A stretch of 23,347 nucleotides of DNA from Bacillota bacterium (GTDB taxonomy: Bacteria; Bacillota; Clostridia; Acetivibrionales; DSM-1351): contig JAEZIB010000137.1 in assembly GCA_023416275.1 (NCBI GenBank), forward strand, positions 1 to 23,347, given 5' to 3'. A program made the translations under genes and the position numbers. The notes beneath the pieces were generated by a model. It made no database searches and was not told the DNA's origin. It was given only the letters and a program-made list of their open reading frames with translations. Of the stretch, positions 7,945 through 16,001 are shown in pieces (the stretch's first letter is position 1; each line of letters starts with the position of its first letter).

Positions 7945-7986
7945 TACAAATAGTATGTTATAACAATATTCTTTGTATAAAAAATA

Positions 7987-8020
7987 AGTGAAAAGTGTTA
8001 GTTGACACTTTTCGCTTTTT
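7987..8020 (+). terminator. Rho-independent terminator after scfA
   Basis: A 12-bp stem AGTGAAAAGTGT/ACACTTTTCGCT (one T-G pair) with loop TAGTTG, then TTTT. It lies between the peptide and its maturase and should make the peptide transcript more abundant than any scfA-scfB readthrough. Confidence 0.85.
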
Positions 8021-8071
8021 ATTGATGTACAAAGCATGTACCATGTGCATTGATAAAAATACAAAACACTT

Positions 8072-8100
8072 TTTACAATGAGTATTTTTTTGCATAGAAT
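8072..8100 (+). promoter_or_regulatory. SigA-type promoter for scfB
   Basis: TTTACA (8072-8077), a 17-nt spacer and TAGAAT (8095-8100), each one base from consensus. It lies downstream of the scfA terminator and gives scfB its own transcript. Confidence 0.65.
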
Positions 8101-8174
8101 TTGCATGGATACTCTTTTATTACTTTTAAATTTATTTACAATTTTTTTGCAGGGCTTTAGGAGGTTCTTATTTA

Positions 8175-9518
8175 ATGATTCACAAGTACATTATGCATGG
8201 TACAAACATAGTTATGGACATAAACAGCGGAGCAGTTCATGTTTTTGATGCTGCTGCGTATGATGTTGTTGATTTATACAAAACTAAGACTAAAGAGCAG
8301 ATTGTTGAAGCTTTATCTCAGAAGTATGATGGACAAGCAATATCAGATGCGTATGATGAAGTTGCTCAATTAGAAGCAGATGGATTGCTTTTTAGTGAAG
8401 ATGTATATTTGGATGCAATAAATAATTGGGAAAGAAAACCTGTTGTAAAAGCCCTTTGCTTACATATATGCCACGACTGCAATCTTAGATGCAAGTATTG
8501 TTTTGCTTCTACGGGAAGCTTTGGTGGTCATAGAACAATGATGGATATTGAGACGGGTAAAAAGGCTATTGATTTTCTTATTGAGAAATCAGCTGGAAGA
8601 AGAAATTTAGAGGTTGACTTTTTTGGTGGTGAGCCACTAATGAATTTTGATGTTGTAAAGCAGATTGTTGAGTATGCGCGAATCAGAGAAAAAGAAACAG
8701 ATAAGAATTTTAGATTCACAATTACTACCAATGCAGTTTTGCTCAATGAAGACAACAAAGAGTTTATAAATAAGAATATGCATAATGTTGTTCTCAGTAT
8801 TGATGGCCGAAAAGAAACAAATGACAGAATGAGGTCTAGAGTGGATGGTTCAGGAACCTATGAAAGCATTCTTCCTAAGTTAAAAGACATGGCAGAAGCA
8901 AGAAATCAGGATAACTATTATGTAAGAGGTACATTTACAAGGGAAAATCTTGACTTTTCAAAGGATGTTTTGCATTTAGCAGATTTGGGCTTCAAGCAAA
9001 TATCAGTTGAACCTGTTGTAGCTGCCAAGGAATCAGGACTTGACATTCGTGAAGAGGATTTGGAGCAGCTTTTTGCCGAATATGAGTCACTTGCTATGGA
9101 ATACATAAATAGAGAAAATAATAAAGAAGGTTTTAATTTCTTCCATTTTATGATTGACTTAAAGCAGGGACCATGTATTATAAAAAGGCTTGGAGGCTGC
9201 GGTTCAGGTCATGAATATCTGGCTGTTACTCCTGAAGGTGACTTGTATCCTTGTCATCAATTTGTTGGAGACGAGAAGTTTAAAATGGGTAATGTTCATT
9301 GTGGTGAGTTTAATTCTGATTTTCAAATGAACTTTCAAAAGTCTAATGTATATACAAAGAAGGATTGTTCTGAATGCTGGGCGAAGTTTTATTGCAGTGG
9401 AGGATGTGCTGCCAATGCATATCAGTTTAACAATGATATCAATGTTCCATACAAAATAGGCTGTGAGCTGGAAAAGAAGAGAGTTGAGTGTGCAATTTGG
9501 ATTAAAACTCAGGAATAA
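8175..9518 (+). CDS. scfB: Radical SAM SCIFF peptide maturase
   Basis: Radical SAM enzyme that forms the Cys-to-Thr thioether in the SCIFF peptide. The 447 residues begin with a region of about 85 residues that fits the RiPP recognition element of this family. C102, C106 and C109 in CNLRCKYC are the CX3CX2C ligands of the radical SAM [4Fe-4S] cluster, and FFGGEPLMN is the glycine-rich SAM-binding segment. From about residue 330 the SPASM domain supplies further cysteines (GGCGSGHEYL, YPCHQF, DCSECWAKFYCSGGC) for two auxiliary clusters. AGGAGG at 8159-8164 precedes the ATG. The gamma-carbonic-anhydrase-like gene starts 12 bp after its stop. Confidence 0.95.
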   Translation: MIHKYIMHGTNIVMDINSGAVHVFDAAAYDVVDLYKTKTKEQIVEALSQKYDGQAISDAYDEVAQLEADGLLFSEDVYLDAINNWERKPVVKALCLHICHDCNLRCKYCFASTGSFGGHRTMMDIETGKKAIDFLIEKSAGRRNLEVDFFGGEPLMNFDVVKQIVEYARIREKETDKNFRFTITTNAVLLNEDNKEFINKNMHNVVLSIDGRKETNDRMRSRVDGSGTYESILPKLKDMAEARNQDNYYVRGTFTRENLDFSKDVLHLADLGFKQISVEPVVAAKESGLDIREEDLEQLFAEYESLAMEYINRENNKEGFNFFHFMIDLKQGPCIIKRLGGCGSGHEYLAVTPEGDLYPCHQFVGDEKFKMGNVHCGEFNSDFQMNFQKSNVYTKKDCSECWAKFYCSGGCAANAYQFNNDINVPYKIGCELEKKRVECAIWIKTQE

Positions 9519-9530
9519 AAGGGGTATGAT

Positions 9531-10031
9531 GTGATAAGAGATTTTAAAAATGTTACACCCCAAATTCATGAAACTGCTTTTATTGCGCCCAATAGTACAG
9601 TTATCGGAAATGTGGTAATTGGAGCAAATTCGGCTGTATGGTACAATGCAGTTTTGAGGGGTGATATTGACAGCATAGTAGTTGGTGAAAACACTAACAT
9701 TCAAGAGGGTTGTATACTGCACTGCAAAAAAGGTGCGGGTTTAAAAATTGGCTCAAATGTTACATTAGGGCACGGAGCTATATTGCATAGCTGCCAAATA
9801 GGTAATAACACCTTGATTGGAATGGGTGCGATAGTACTTGACAATGCTGAAATTGGCAATAATTGTTTGGTTGCAGCTGGCAGTGTTGTTACATCAAAAA
9901 CAAAAATACCAGATTGCAGCTTAATTGCCGGAAGTCCTGCAGTGGTTAAAAGAGTTTTAACTGAACAGGAAATTTTGAATATTGAGAATAATGCAAATGA
10001 ATATGTAAGCCTTTTAAAGCTATATAAATAG
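9531..10031 (+). CDS. Gamma carbonic anhydrase family protein
   Basis: A 166-residue left-handed beta-helix protein built from hexapeptide repeats (VIGNVVIGANSAVW, LKIGSNVTLGHGAIL, TLIGMGAIVLDNAEIG). H64, H81 and H86 have the spacing expected for the trimer-interface metal ligands of gamma-class carbonic anhydrases, and R43, D45 and Q58 match conserved family residues. Members hydrate CO2 or act as uncharacterised metalloproteins, so catalysis is inferred. The start is a GTG with AAAAGGGG just upstream. The 12-bp gap to scfB makes co-transcription very likely. Whether it has any role in peptide maturation is unknown. Confidence 0.88.
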   Translation: MIRDFKNVTPQIHETAFIAPNSTVIGNVVIGANSAVWYNAVLRGDIDSIVVGENTNIQEGCILHCKKGAGLKIGSNVTLGHGAILHSCQIGNNTLIGMGAIVLDNAEIGNNCLVAAGSVVTSKTKIPDCSLIAGSPAVVKRVLTEQEILNIENNANEYVSLLKLYK

Positions 10032-10190
10032 TCAAAATGGAATTGTGAATATTAATAATAGTATTGTGTATTATAAAGTTAAATACTTATTTTTAATTAG
10101 AATTTATAATATCACATCTTAAATTTGACTAATTTAACAAAAAAACATTGATTTATTTGTAAATTCTTAGCTAATTTTAAGACATGTTTA

Positions 10191-10219
10191 TTGACTAGAA
10201 TTTCGGATAGTTATATAAT
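10191..10219 (+). promoter_or_regulatory. SigA-type promoter for secD-secF
   Basis: TTGACT (10191-10196), a 17-nt spacer and TATAAT (10214-10219), followed by a leader of about 30 nt. Confidence 0.85.
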
Positions 10220-10258
10220 GTCGTAAGTGGAATTAATAAACAAGGGGGAATGCAAAAG

Positions 10259-11590
10259 ATGAAAGGAAGAAATGCAGTTAAATTTTTCTCGATATTAGTT
10301 ATTACCGGGATTTTAACATGGATAGCCTTTTATGGGTCTATCTTAGGATATGATATTCCTGGCGGATATGATATACGCCCGGGTATTGATATTTCTGGTG
10401 GTATAGACGCTAGGCTATATGCAGTTACAGAGGATGGCAGTATTCCATCAAAAGAAGATTTAGAGGCAGCAAAAGCTGTTATAGGCAGAAGATTAGATGA
10501 TAAAAAGGTTTATGATAGAAGTATAACATACGATGCTCAAAAGGGTTATCTTCTTGTGCAAATTCCCCACAAAAAGGGTGAAGCATTTGATCCTCAAAAG
10601 TCTATCGAGGAAATTGGCAGAACTGCATTGCTAACATTCCAAGAAGTGGATGAAAGTAAAAAAGATGAATCTGGTAATTATTTACCTACAGGGAAAAATG
10701 TTGTTGTAGGTGATGATGTTGATGATGCAAGAGCTGAGATATCACAACAGGACGGTTCATGTTACGTTGCTTTGAAGCTTAAAAAAGATGGTGCTACTAG
10801 GTTTGCTGAGGCTACTGGAAGACTTATAGGAAAGCCAATAGCAATATTTATGGATGATCAATTAATAAGTGCTCCAACTGTACAGGCTCATATTACTGGA
10901 GGAGAAGCTACAATCAGTATTGGTGGTCAAAACGGTTCAGAGGAACAAAAAGCAGAAGCTGCTAATTTGGCTGGACTTATTAAATCAGGTTCATTACCAT
11001 TCAAGCTTGAAGCAAAACAGGTTAATAATATTAGTCCTACACTTGGTGCAAGTGCACTTTCAGTTAGTTTACTTGCTTTTGTTGTAGCATTTATTTTAAT
11101 ATGCTTGTTTATGATAATCTATTATAGATTGCCAGGATTTGTTGCAAGTATTGCATTATTCCTTCATACCATTTTGGAGATTTTATTTTTGTCATGGCTT
11201 GGAATTACTATTACATTGCCAGGTATTGCAGGTCTAATCCTTACAATTGGTATGGCTGTTGATGCTAACGTAATTATATTTGAAAGAATTAAAGACGAGT
11301 TAAGAAGCGGAAAAACTCTTCATGCAGCTATAGATGTTGGATTTAAGAGAGCCTTCTCAGCTATTCTTGATGGAAATGTAACTACTCTTATTGCTGCTGC
11401 TGTTCTATTAAAGTTTGGCACAGGTCCTATACAGAGTTTTGCATATACTTTGGGAATAGGCGTTATATTAAGCTTTATAACTGCTGTAACCGCTACAAGA
11501 ATTATGCTAAGAACTATTTCAGATTTGGATTTAGCTAAGCATAAATGGTTATATGGTGTAACTATGAGAGGAGGCAAAGCAAATGGTTAA
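10259..11590 (+). CDS. secD: Protein translocase subunit SecD
   Basis: SecD uses the proton or sodium gradient to help pull proteins out of the SecYEG channel. Near the N-terminus is one membrane helix (about 10-28), followed by the conserved PGIDISGGIDARL motif, the periplasmic P1 domain with the head region, and five membrane helices in the C-terminal 180 residues, including GIAGLILTIGMAVDANVIIFERIKDE with the conserved aspartate and glutamate. An ATG at 10250 lies only 1 nt from the AGGGGG (10243-10248), so the ATG at 10259 (spacing 10 nt) is the likelier start, giving 443 residues. secF overlaps the end by 8 bp. Confidence 0.94.
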   Translation: MKGRNAVKFFSILVITGILTWIAFYGSILGYDIPGGYDIRPGIDISGGIDARLYAVTEDGSIPSKEDLEAAKAVIGRRLDDKKVYDRSITYDAQKGYLLVQIPHKKGEAFDPQKSIEEIGRTALLTFQEVDESKKDESGNYLPTGKNVVVGDDVDDARAEISQQDGSCYVALKLKKDGATRFAEATGRLIGKPIAIFMDDQLISAPTVQAHITGGEATISIGGQNGSEEQKAEAANLAGLIKSGSLPFKLEAKQVNNISPTLGASALSVSLLAFVVAFILICLFMIIYYRLPGFVASIALFLHTILEILFLSWLGITITLPGIAGLILTIGMAVDANVIIFERIKDELRSGKTLHAAIDVGFKRAFSAILDGNVTTLIAAAVLLKFGTGPIQSFAYTLGIGVILSFITAVTATRIMLRTISDLDLAKHKWLYGVTMRGGKANG

Positions 11591-12557
11591 TTTATATAAT
11601 AAAAGATACTACTTTTTCATTCTCTCGGCGTTAATCTTTGCTACTGGTTTGATTTCATATTTTGTATATGGATTTAAGCTGGACATACAGTTTGAGGGTG
11701 GAACAGTTATTGAAATGAGAGCAAACAAAGATACGTTTACTAAGGATAACACTCAGAAGATAACCGCTCAGGTTGCTGAATTGGTACAAAAAACAGTTAA
11801 CAAGCCAGCACAAGTTCAGAAGTCCACAGCATATGATACTTCAACTGAAAAAAGTGAAAGTTACGATGTTATCAAGATAAGTATTGGAAGTAAGGATACA
11901 CTTACAAATGATGAGCTTTCAAGTGTAAAAGATGCTGTTATCAAAGAATTAAAGCTTGATGCAAAAAATGCTGTTATTAGTGAAGAAAGTGTTGAACCTT
12001 TCATAGGTAAGGAAATAAGTCAGAATGGTGTCAGAGCAGTTCTCATTTCCTTTGTACTTATTATATTTTATGTATGGTTCAGATTTAAAGTAATGTCCGG
12101 CTTATCAGCTGGTGTATTTGCGGTAATAGGTGTATTCCATGATTTATTAATAATGGTTTCAGTTTATCTAGTGTTTAGGTTGCCATTAAATGAATCCTTT
12201 ATTGCTGCTATTCTCACAGTTGTAGGTTATTCAATGAATGATACCATTATAATTTACGACCGTATAAGAGAAAACAGTAGATTGCTCAAAAAGGTTCCAT
12301 TGCCTGAATTGGTTAATACTAGTATAATTCAAACCTTGAATAGATCAATAAATACTGTTGTAACATCATTGATAGCAATAACTACAGTATTTGTATTTGC
12401 AGAGATAAATGGAATTACTTCTATGTCAGAATTCAGTTTTCCATTAATAATAGGTATTGCTGCAGGGTGTTATTCTTCAATCTTTATTGCTAGTCCATTA
12501 TGGGTTATGTGGAAAGAAAGTCAGAAGAAAAACAAAGTTAAACCAGCTAAAGTTTAA
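11583..12557 (+). CDS. secF: Protein translocase subunit SecF
   Basis: Partner of SecD in the accessory translocase, 324 residues. Residues about 10-28 are the first membrane helix, then the conserved DIQFEGGTVIEM motif, an outer-face domain, and five helices from about residue 148 onward with SMNDTIIIYDRIREN as the counterpart of the SecD helix-4 motif. The ATG lies inside the last codons of secD (ATGGTTAA overlap), and GAGAGGAGG in the secD end serves as its ribosome binding site, so the two are translationally coupled. A strong terminator follows. Confidence 0.95.
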   Translation: MVNLYNKRYYFFILSALIFATGLISYFVYGFKLDIQFEGGTVIEMRANKDTFTKDNTQKITAQVAELVQKTVNKPAQVQKSTAYDTSTEKSESYDVIKISIGSKDTLTNDELSSVKDAVIKELKLDAKNAVISEESVEPFIGKEISQNGVRAVLISFVLIIFYVWFRFKVMSGLSAGVFAVIGVFHDLLIMVSVYLVFRLPLNESFIAAILTVVGYSMNDTIIIYDRIRENSRLLKKVPLPELVNTSIIQTLNRSINTVVTSLIAITTVFVFAEINGITSMSEFSFPLIIGIAAGCYSSIFIASPLWVMWKESQKKNKVKPAKV

Positions 12558-12581
12558 TTTTAATTAAATATATGAAATAAG

Positions 12582-12619
12582 AAAAGAAAGGGCGATTGCG
12601 ATTGTCCTTTCTTTTTTTT
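12582..12619 (+). terminator. Rho-independent terminator of secDF
   Basis: A perfect 10-bp stem AAAAGAAAGG/CCTTTCTTTT extended by about five weaker pairs to a 4-nt loop, then a run of T. Confidence 0.92.
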
Positions 12620-12620
12620 A

Positions 12621-12870
12621 CATTGGGAGAGTTAGGTTACAAATAATTGTATGAATTAGTTGGTAAGGAAAGCTTGCTGAATGAATATAAAGATTTTAGC
12701 ATTAAAAATAACGAAGATGGTATTCATGTATGTTTACAATTGTTCAGCAAGCTCTAAGTATTTTTACCGAAACCCCGATACGATGTTGGACATGTAAAAC
12801 GCTGATAATGAACAATGTGAGTTCCAAGCAATTACTAATTCATACAATTATTTTGGCAACAACCATTGTT
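12621..12870. repeat. Inverted-repeat (MITE-like) element
   Basis: A perfect 20-bp inverted repeat joins 12641-12660 (AAATAATTGTATGAATTAGT) and 12834-12853. A second one of 11 bp (AGCTTGCTGAA) joins 12671-12681 and 12743-12753. The outer flanks also match imperfectly (CATTGGGAGAGTT.. against CAATGGTTGTTG). There is no reading frame inside. It could be a small non-autonomous transposon remnant or two inverted copies of the local intergenic repeat. Confidence 0.5.
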
Positions 12871-12918
12871 AAGTCTCACTCATCTATAGACTTTTAAATA
12901 CGAAGTTGATTAAATAAC
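12804..12918 (+). repeat. Degenerate intergenic repeat, copy C
   Basis: It contains ATAATGAACAATGTGAGTTC, ATTTTGGCAACAACCATTG, TTAAGTCT, CATCTATAGACTTTT and CGAAGTTGATTAAATAA, in the same order as copies A and B. Its left part carries the right arm of the inverted-repeat element. Confidence 0.55.
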
Positions 12919-13011
12919 CTTAATACTTATAGTAGCAGGAAGTGTATACCTTAAGACAAGGCTATCCATCTAGAGCTGTTAAGTAAGCCTTTGGGCTATG
13001 ATATTAAATGT

Positions 13012-13296
13012 TTATTTGGATTTTCGAATTAGTATATCAAGTAGTAATGACGCTATCATAAATTCAGCAAAAACAATGAATCCATTTGTAATAAGTGTTG
13101 TTGTCATAAACTCAAATTCAATACTATAGTTATTGCCGGTTTTATTTACAGCAAATAATGCAGTGCCTAGTGCTATCAAGAGCAAAGCGGCTGGTGTTGA
13201 ATATTTAATCATTTTTTTTGGTAAATCTGCCATTTTACATAACTCATTGTTAAGTAAACCAATTTTAGACTTTTTTTTGTTTTCTTGACTACCCAC
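13012..13296 (-). CDS. Unrecognised small two-helix membrane protein
   Basis: A 94-residue protein with a charged lysine-rich N-terminus (residues 1-31), a hydrophobic helix at about 33-50 (TPAALLLIALGTALFAV), a polar loop of about 15 residues, a second helix at about 66-89 ending in DILI, and the basic tail RKSK. I do not recognise the family. The GTG start is supported by GGAGGGG placed 6 nt upstream. The gene is read away from the DUF6514-like gene across a ~300-bp region containing Spo0A-box-like sites. Nothing in the sequence fixes its function. Confidence 0.7.
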   Translation of the reverse strand: MGSQENKKKSKIGLLNNELCKMADLPKKMIKYSTPAALLLIALGTALFAVNKTGNNYSIEFEFMTTTLITNGFIVFAEFMIASLLLDILIRKSK

Positions 13297-13428
13297 GGTA
13301 TACCCCTCCTATACAAAATGATAACCTTATGATGAATTTCTATACGCATTGGTAGATAATTAGTATACATAAAATCTTATCACTTGTAACCCTGAAGTTC
13401 AATGTAAATAATTGATAAAAATCCATAC

Positions 13429-13478
13429 TTCGACACCAAAATATTGATACTTTACTAATTTTATGTAAAGTAGTCGAA
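13429..13478. promoter_or_regulatory. Spo0A-box-like pair around a perfect palindrome
   Basis: TTCGACA (13429-13435) is the reverse complement of the Spo0A box TGTCGAA, and AGTCGAA (13472-13478) is one base from it. Between them lies TACTTTAC-taattttat-GTAAAGTA (13448-13472), a perfect 8-bp inverted repeat. The region is between divergent genes, so control of one or both by a sporulation regulator is possible. Confidence 0.35.
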
Positions 13479-13594
13479 ATACCGAAAAACTTTTGTGTAG
13501 AATAAATATTAACCTATATTATATAATATGTATTGTGATATTTATATGAATATGTAAGTAAGTTGATTTGAAAAATGAATAGGGGGTATTTTAA

Positions 13595-13876
13595 ATGGAA
13601 CTTGTTTGCTCAAAGAAACTTGAACTTGACAACACGTTGGAATGTAAAAGCCGAGAGATTAACTTAGAGTATTATTTGTTGGCATGTATGTATGAGGATT
13701 CTTGTACATATGGTATGCAAATAAACATGACAAAGGATACTGGTGAGTTAGAAACAGCCGTTATACGCGATGTCCTTGCCTCAAGGGATAATATGATTGA
13801 ACTCATTAAGCTTTTTCATTCAAATTCTGTTACCCCAGTAAGTGCCCTTGATGTTATTTATGACTGCATAGCTTAA
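13595..13876 (+). CDS. Small clostridial protein, DUF6514-like
   Basis: A 93-residue soluble protein with no signal peptide or membrane segment. The first half is probably beta-rich (ELVCSKKLELD, INLEYYLLACMYED, YGMQINMTKD), and the second half is helical (ETAVIRDVLASRDNMIELIKLFHSN). It ends in the motif VTPVSALDVIYDCI, which with the N-terminal block recalls the uncharacterised clostridial family DUF6514. The family assignment is from memory of the pattern and is moderate. The start follows AGGGGG at 13581-13586. It is monocistronic, with a terminator at 13964-13990, and TATAAT-like sequences lie about 70 bp upstream. Confidence 0.7.
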   Translation: MELVCSKKLELDNTLECKSREINLEYYLLACMYEDSCTYGMQINMTKDTGELETAVIRDVLASRDNMIELIKLFHSNSVTPVSALDVIYDCIA

Positions 13877-13963
13877 AACTTACTAATTTACGCTATAGAT
13901 AAAATACTACATATGTTATATTTACAGGCCGTAAAATATGATTTAAATTGTGTTCTCTTTATC

Positions 13964-13990
13964 AAAGTATGCTTATTGCATACTTTTTTG
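13964..13990 (+). terminator. Rho-independent terminator after the DUF6514-like gene
   Basis: A 9-bp stem AAAGTATGC/GCATACTTT with loop TTATT, followed by a T run. Confidence 0.85.
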
Positions 13991-14158
13991 TTGCAGTAAA
14001 TCAATTAACTTTAAAAATATTATCAAAAAAGAAGGATTCTAAATAATAATGTCGAACATGTATTAAGTGATTTTGGTGAAAAACTAAAATAATAAACAGC
14101 AGATTTGTTTATAATATTAAATAATTATTTACTTAACTAGATTGGAATGTAAGAAATA

Positions 14159-15976
14159 ATGGCAAATTTTTTCCCTGAGGATTTAATAGAAGAGATAAGG
14201 GTAAATAACGACATAGTGGATGTAATATCCGAGTATGTCAAACTTGAAAAGAAAGGAAAAAATTATTTTGGCAGATGTCCTTTTCATAATGAAAAGACAG
14301 GGTCTTTTTCTGTAGAGCCTGTAAAACAGATATTTCATTGCTTTGGCTGTGGAAAGGGTGGAAATGTAATACACTTTATAATGGCAATTGAAAATCTGGA
14401 CTTTATTGAAGCACTAAAGTTGCTTGCTGATAGGGCTAGAATACAGATACCAGAGACCAACAATGGAGTTCGTGATGATGAAAAGGCAAAGCTAAAAAAA
14501 GAACTTTTACAAATAAATATAGAAGCAGCCCGATTCTTTCATAATAATCTAATTGATGAGAAGAATATTGTGCCAAATCAATATCTTGCAAAGAGAAAGA
14601 TAGAAAGACAAACTATAATAAAGTTTGGATTAGGTTATGCTGAAGATAAATATGATAGTTTATATAAGCATTTAAAGTCACTAGGCTATGGTGATACCTC
14701 AATATTTGCAAGTGGACTTGTTATAGTTAAGGAAGAAACAAAAAAAGTATTTGACAGGTTCAGAGGAAGAATCATGTTTCCAATATTTGATATCAGAGGG
14801 AATGTAATTGCATTTGGAGGAAGAGTGCTTGATTCTTCACAGCCTAAATATATGAATTCTCCTGAGACTGCTGTATATCAAAAAGGAAAGCATTTGTATG
14901 CAATGAATTTTGCAAAAGGTTCGTGTGCTAAAAAAATCATTTTAGCTGAAGGGTATATGGATGTTATATCATTACACCAAAGAGGGATAATAAATGTAGT
15001 TGCACCACTTGGAACAGCATTGACTGAAAATCAAAGCAAGCTTTTAAAGAAATACTCAGAAGAAATAATACTTTCCTTTGACTCTGATTCTGCTGGACAA
15101 GCTGCTGCATTCAGAAGCTTGGACTTACTCAATGATATTGGCTGCAATGCAAAGGTGTTAACTATTCCTGCAGGCAAAGACCCAGATGAGTTTATAAAAG
15201 CTCACGGGGTTGATGAATTTATGAGACTTGTTGAAAAATCAAAAACACTTTTGGAATTTAAACTAGATATTTTGGACAACAAAATTGATACATCAACAAA
15301 TGAAGGAAAAGTTAAATTTATTGATAAAGCAGTGCTTATTTTGGACAAAATTGACAATAATGTAGAAAGAGAGCTTTATGTCAAAAAACTATCCAAAGAT
15401 TTTGGTGTAAGTGAACAATCAATTTATTCAGAAATAGCTAAACGTCAGAAAAGCGTTGAAGAAAATAATAGAAAACAAATAAAGGATATTAAAGTTGTTA
15501 AAAAGAATACTATAAAGAAAAGCAATAAAACAGAAACAAATGAAGAGAGATTTATTAAATTACAATTGATGCTTTTAGCTGCTATTTGCCTGGAAAACAA
15601 TGTCTATTTTCAGATTAAAAATTCTCTGAAAATAGAAAAAATCAGATCTGTTGAAATTAAAGAAGCATTAGTTTATGCCTGCGAACAAATAGAAAGTAAA
15701 GCAGGTGTTTTGGTAGGAGAGATTTTGAATAAACTTTCTGCGCCTTTAGCTGAAAGTTTTGCAAATATAATCCAATCCCAAAGCATTTATGAAAATAATA
15801 AAAAAGCTGCTTTGGACATTGTTAGAAGAATAGACCTCTATGGTCTGGAATCTAGAAAAGAAGAAATAATTGAACTAAAAAAAAGAAGTGATTTGTCAGA
15901 AGGAGATGTTGAGTTATTAAATCAAGAATTAGGCAATATTGTATTAAATATAGCTATGCTCAAGAAAGGTTTGTAA
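14159..15976 (+). CDS. dnaG: DNA primase
   Basis: DnaG makes the RNA primers for replication with the DnaB-type helicase. The 605 residues start with the CHC2 zinc-binding domain: C40, H43, C61 and C64 in CPFHNEKTGSF and HCFGCGKGGN. The catalytic core and TOPRIM fold follow, with ILAEGYMDVISL (about 261-272) and ILSFDSDSAGQAA (about 302-314) holding the acidic metal-binding residues, and a helicase-binding helical C-terminus. The ATG has only a weak ribosome binding site (GGAATG), unusual among these genes. sigA starts 26 bp downstream, the widely conserved primase/sigma operon of Firmicutes. Confidence 0.97.
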   Translation: MANFFPEDLIEEIRVNNDIVDVISEYVKLEKKGKNYFGRCPFHNEKTGSFSVEPVKQIFHCFGCGKGGNVIHFIMAIENLDFIEALKLLADRARIQIPETNNGVRDDEKAKLKKELLQINIEAARFFHNNLIDEKNIVPNQYLAKRKIERQTIIKFGLGYAEDKYDSLYKHLKSLGYGDTSIFASGLVIVKEETKKVFDRFRGRIMFPIFDIRGNVIAFGGRVLDSSQPKYMNSPETAVYQKGKHLYAMNFAKGSCAKKIILAEGYMDVISLHQRGIINVVAPLGTALTENQSKLLKKYSEEIILSFDSDSAGQAAAFRSLDLLNDIGCNAKVLTIPAGKDPDEFIKAHGVDEFMRLVEKSKTLLEFKLDILDNKIDTSTNEGKVKFIDKAVLILDKIDNNVERELYVKKLSKDFGVSEQSIYSEIAKRQKSVEENNRKQIKDIKVVKKNTIKKSNKTETNEERFIKLQLMLLAAICLENNVYFQIKNSLKIEKIRSVEIKEALVYACEQIESKAGVLVGEILNKLSAPLAESFANIIQSQSIYENNKKAALDIVRRIDLYGLESRKEEIIELKKRSDLSEGDVELLNQELGNIVLNIAMLKKGL

Positions 15977-16001
15977 ATAAGCTAGAAAGGAGGGGGAACC
16001 A

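Noticed and set aside
7891..8106. Minus-strand frame of 71 codons over the scfA end and terminator
   Set aside because: It runs through a terminator, has no ribosome binding site and overlaps the clear scfA gene.
9204..9722. Minus-strand frame of 172 codons opposite the end of scfB and the start of the gamma-carbonic-anhydrase-like gene
   Set aside because: It has no ribosome binding site, overlaps two well-supported genes and its composition looks like an antisense shadow.
14030..14060. SigH promoter before dnaG (GAAGGATTC and GAAC)
   Set aside because: The -10 differs from GAAT and the spacing is one base off.
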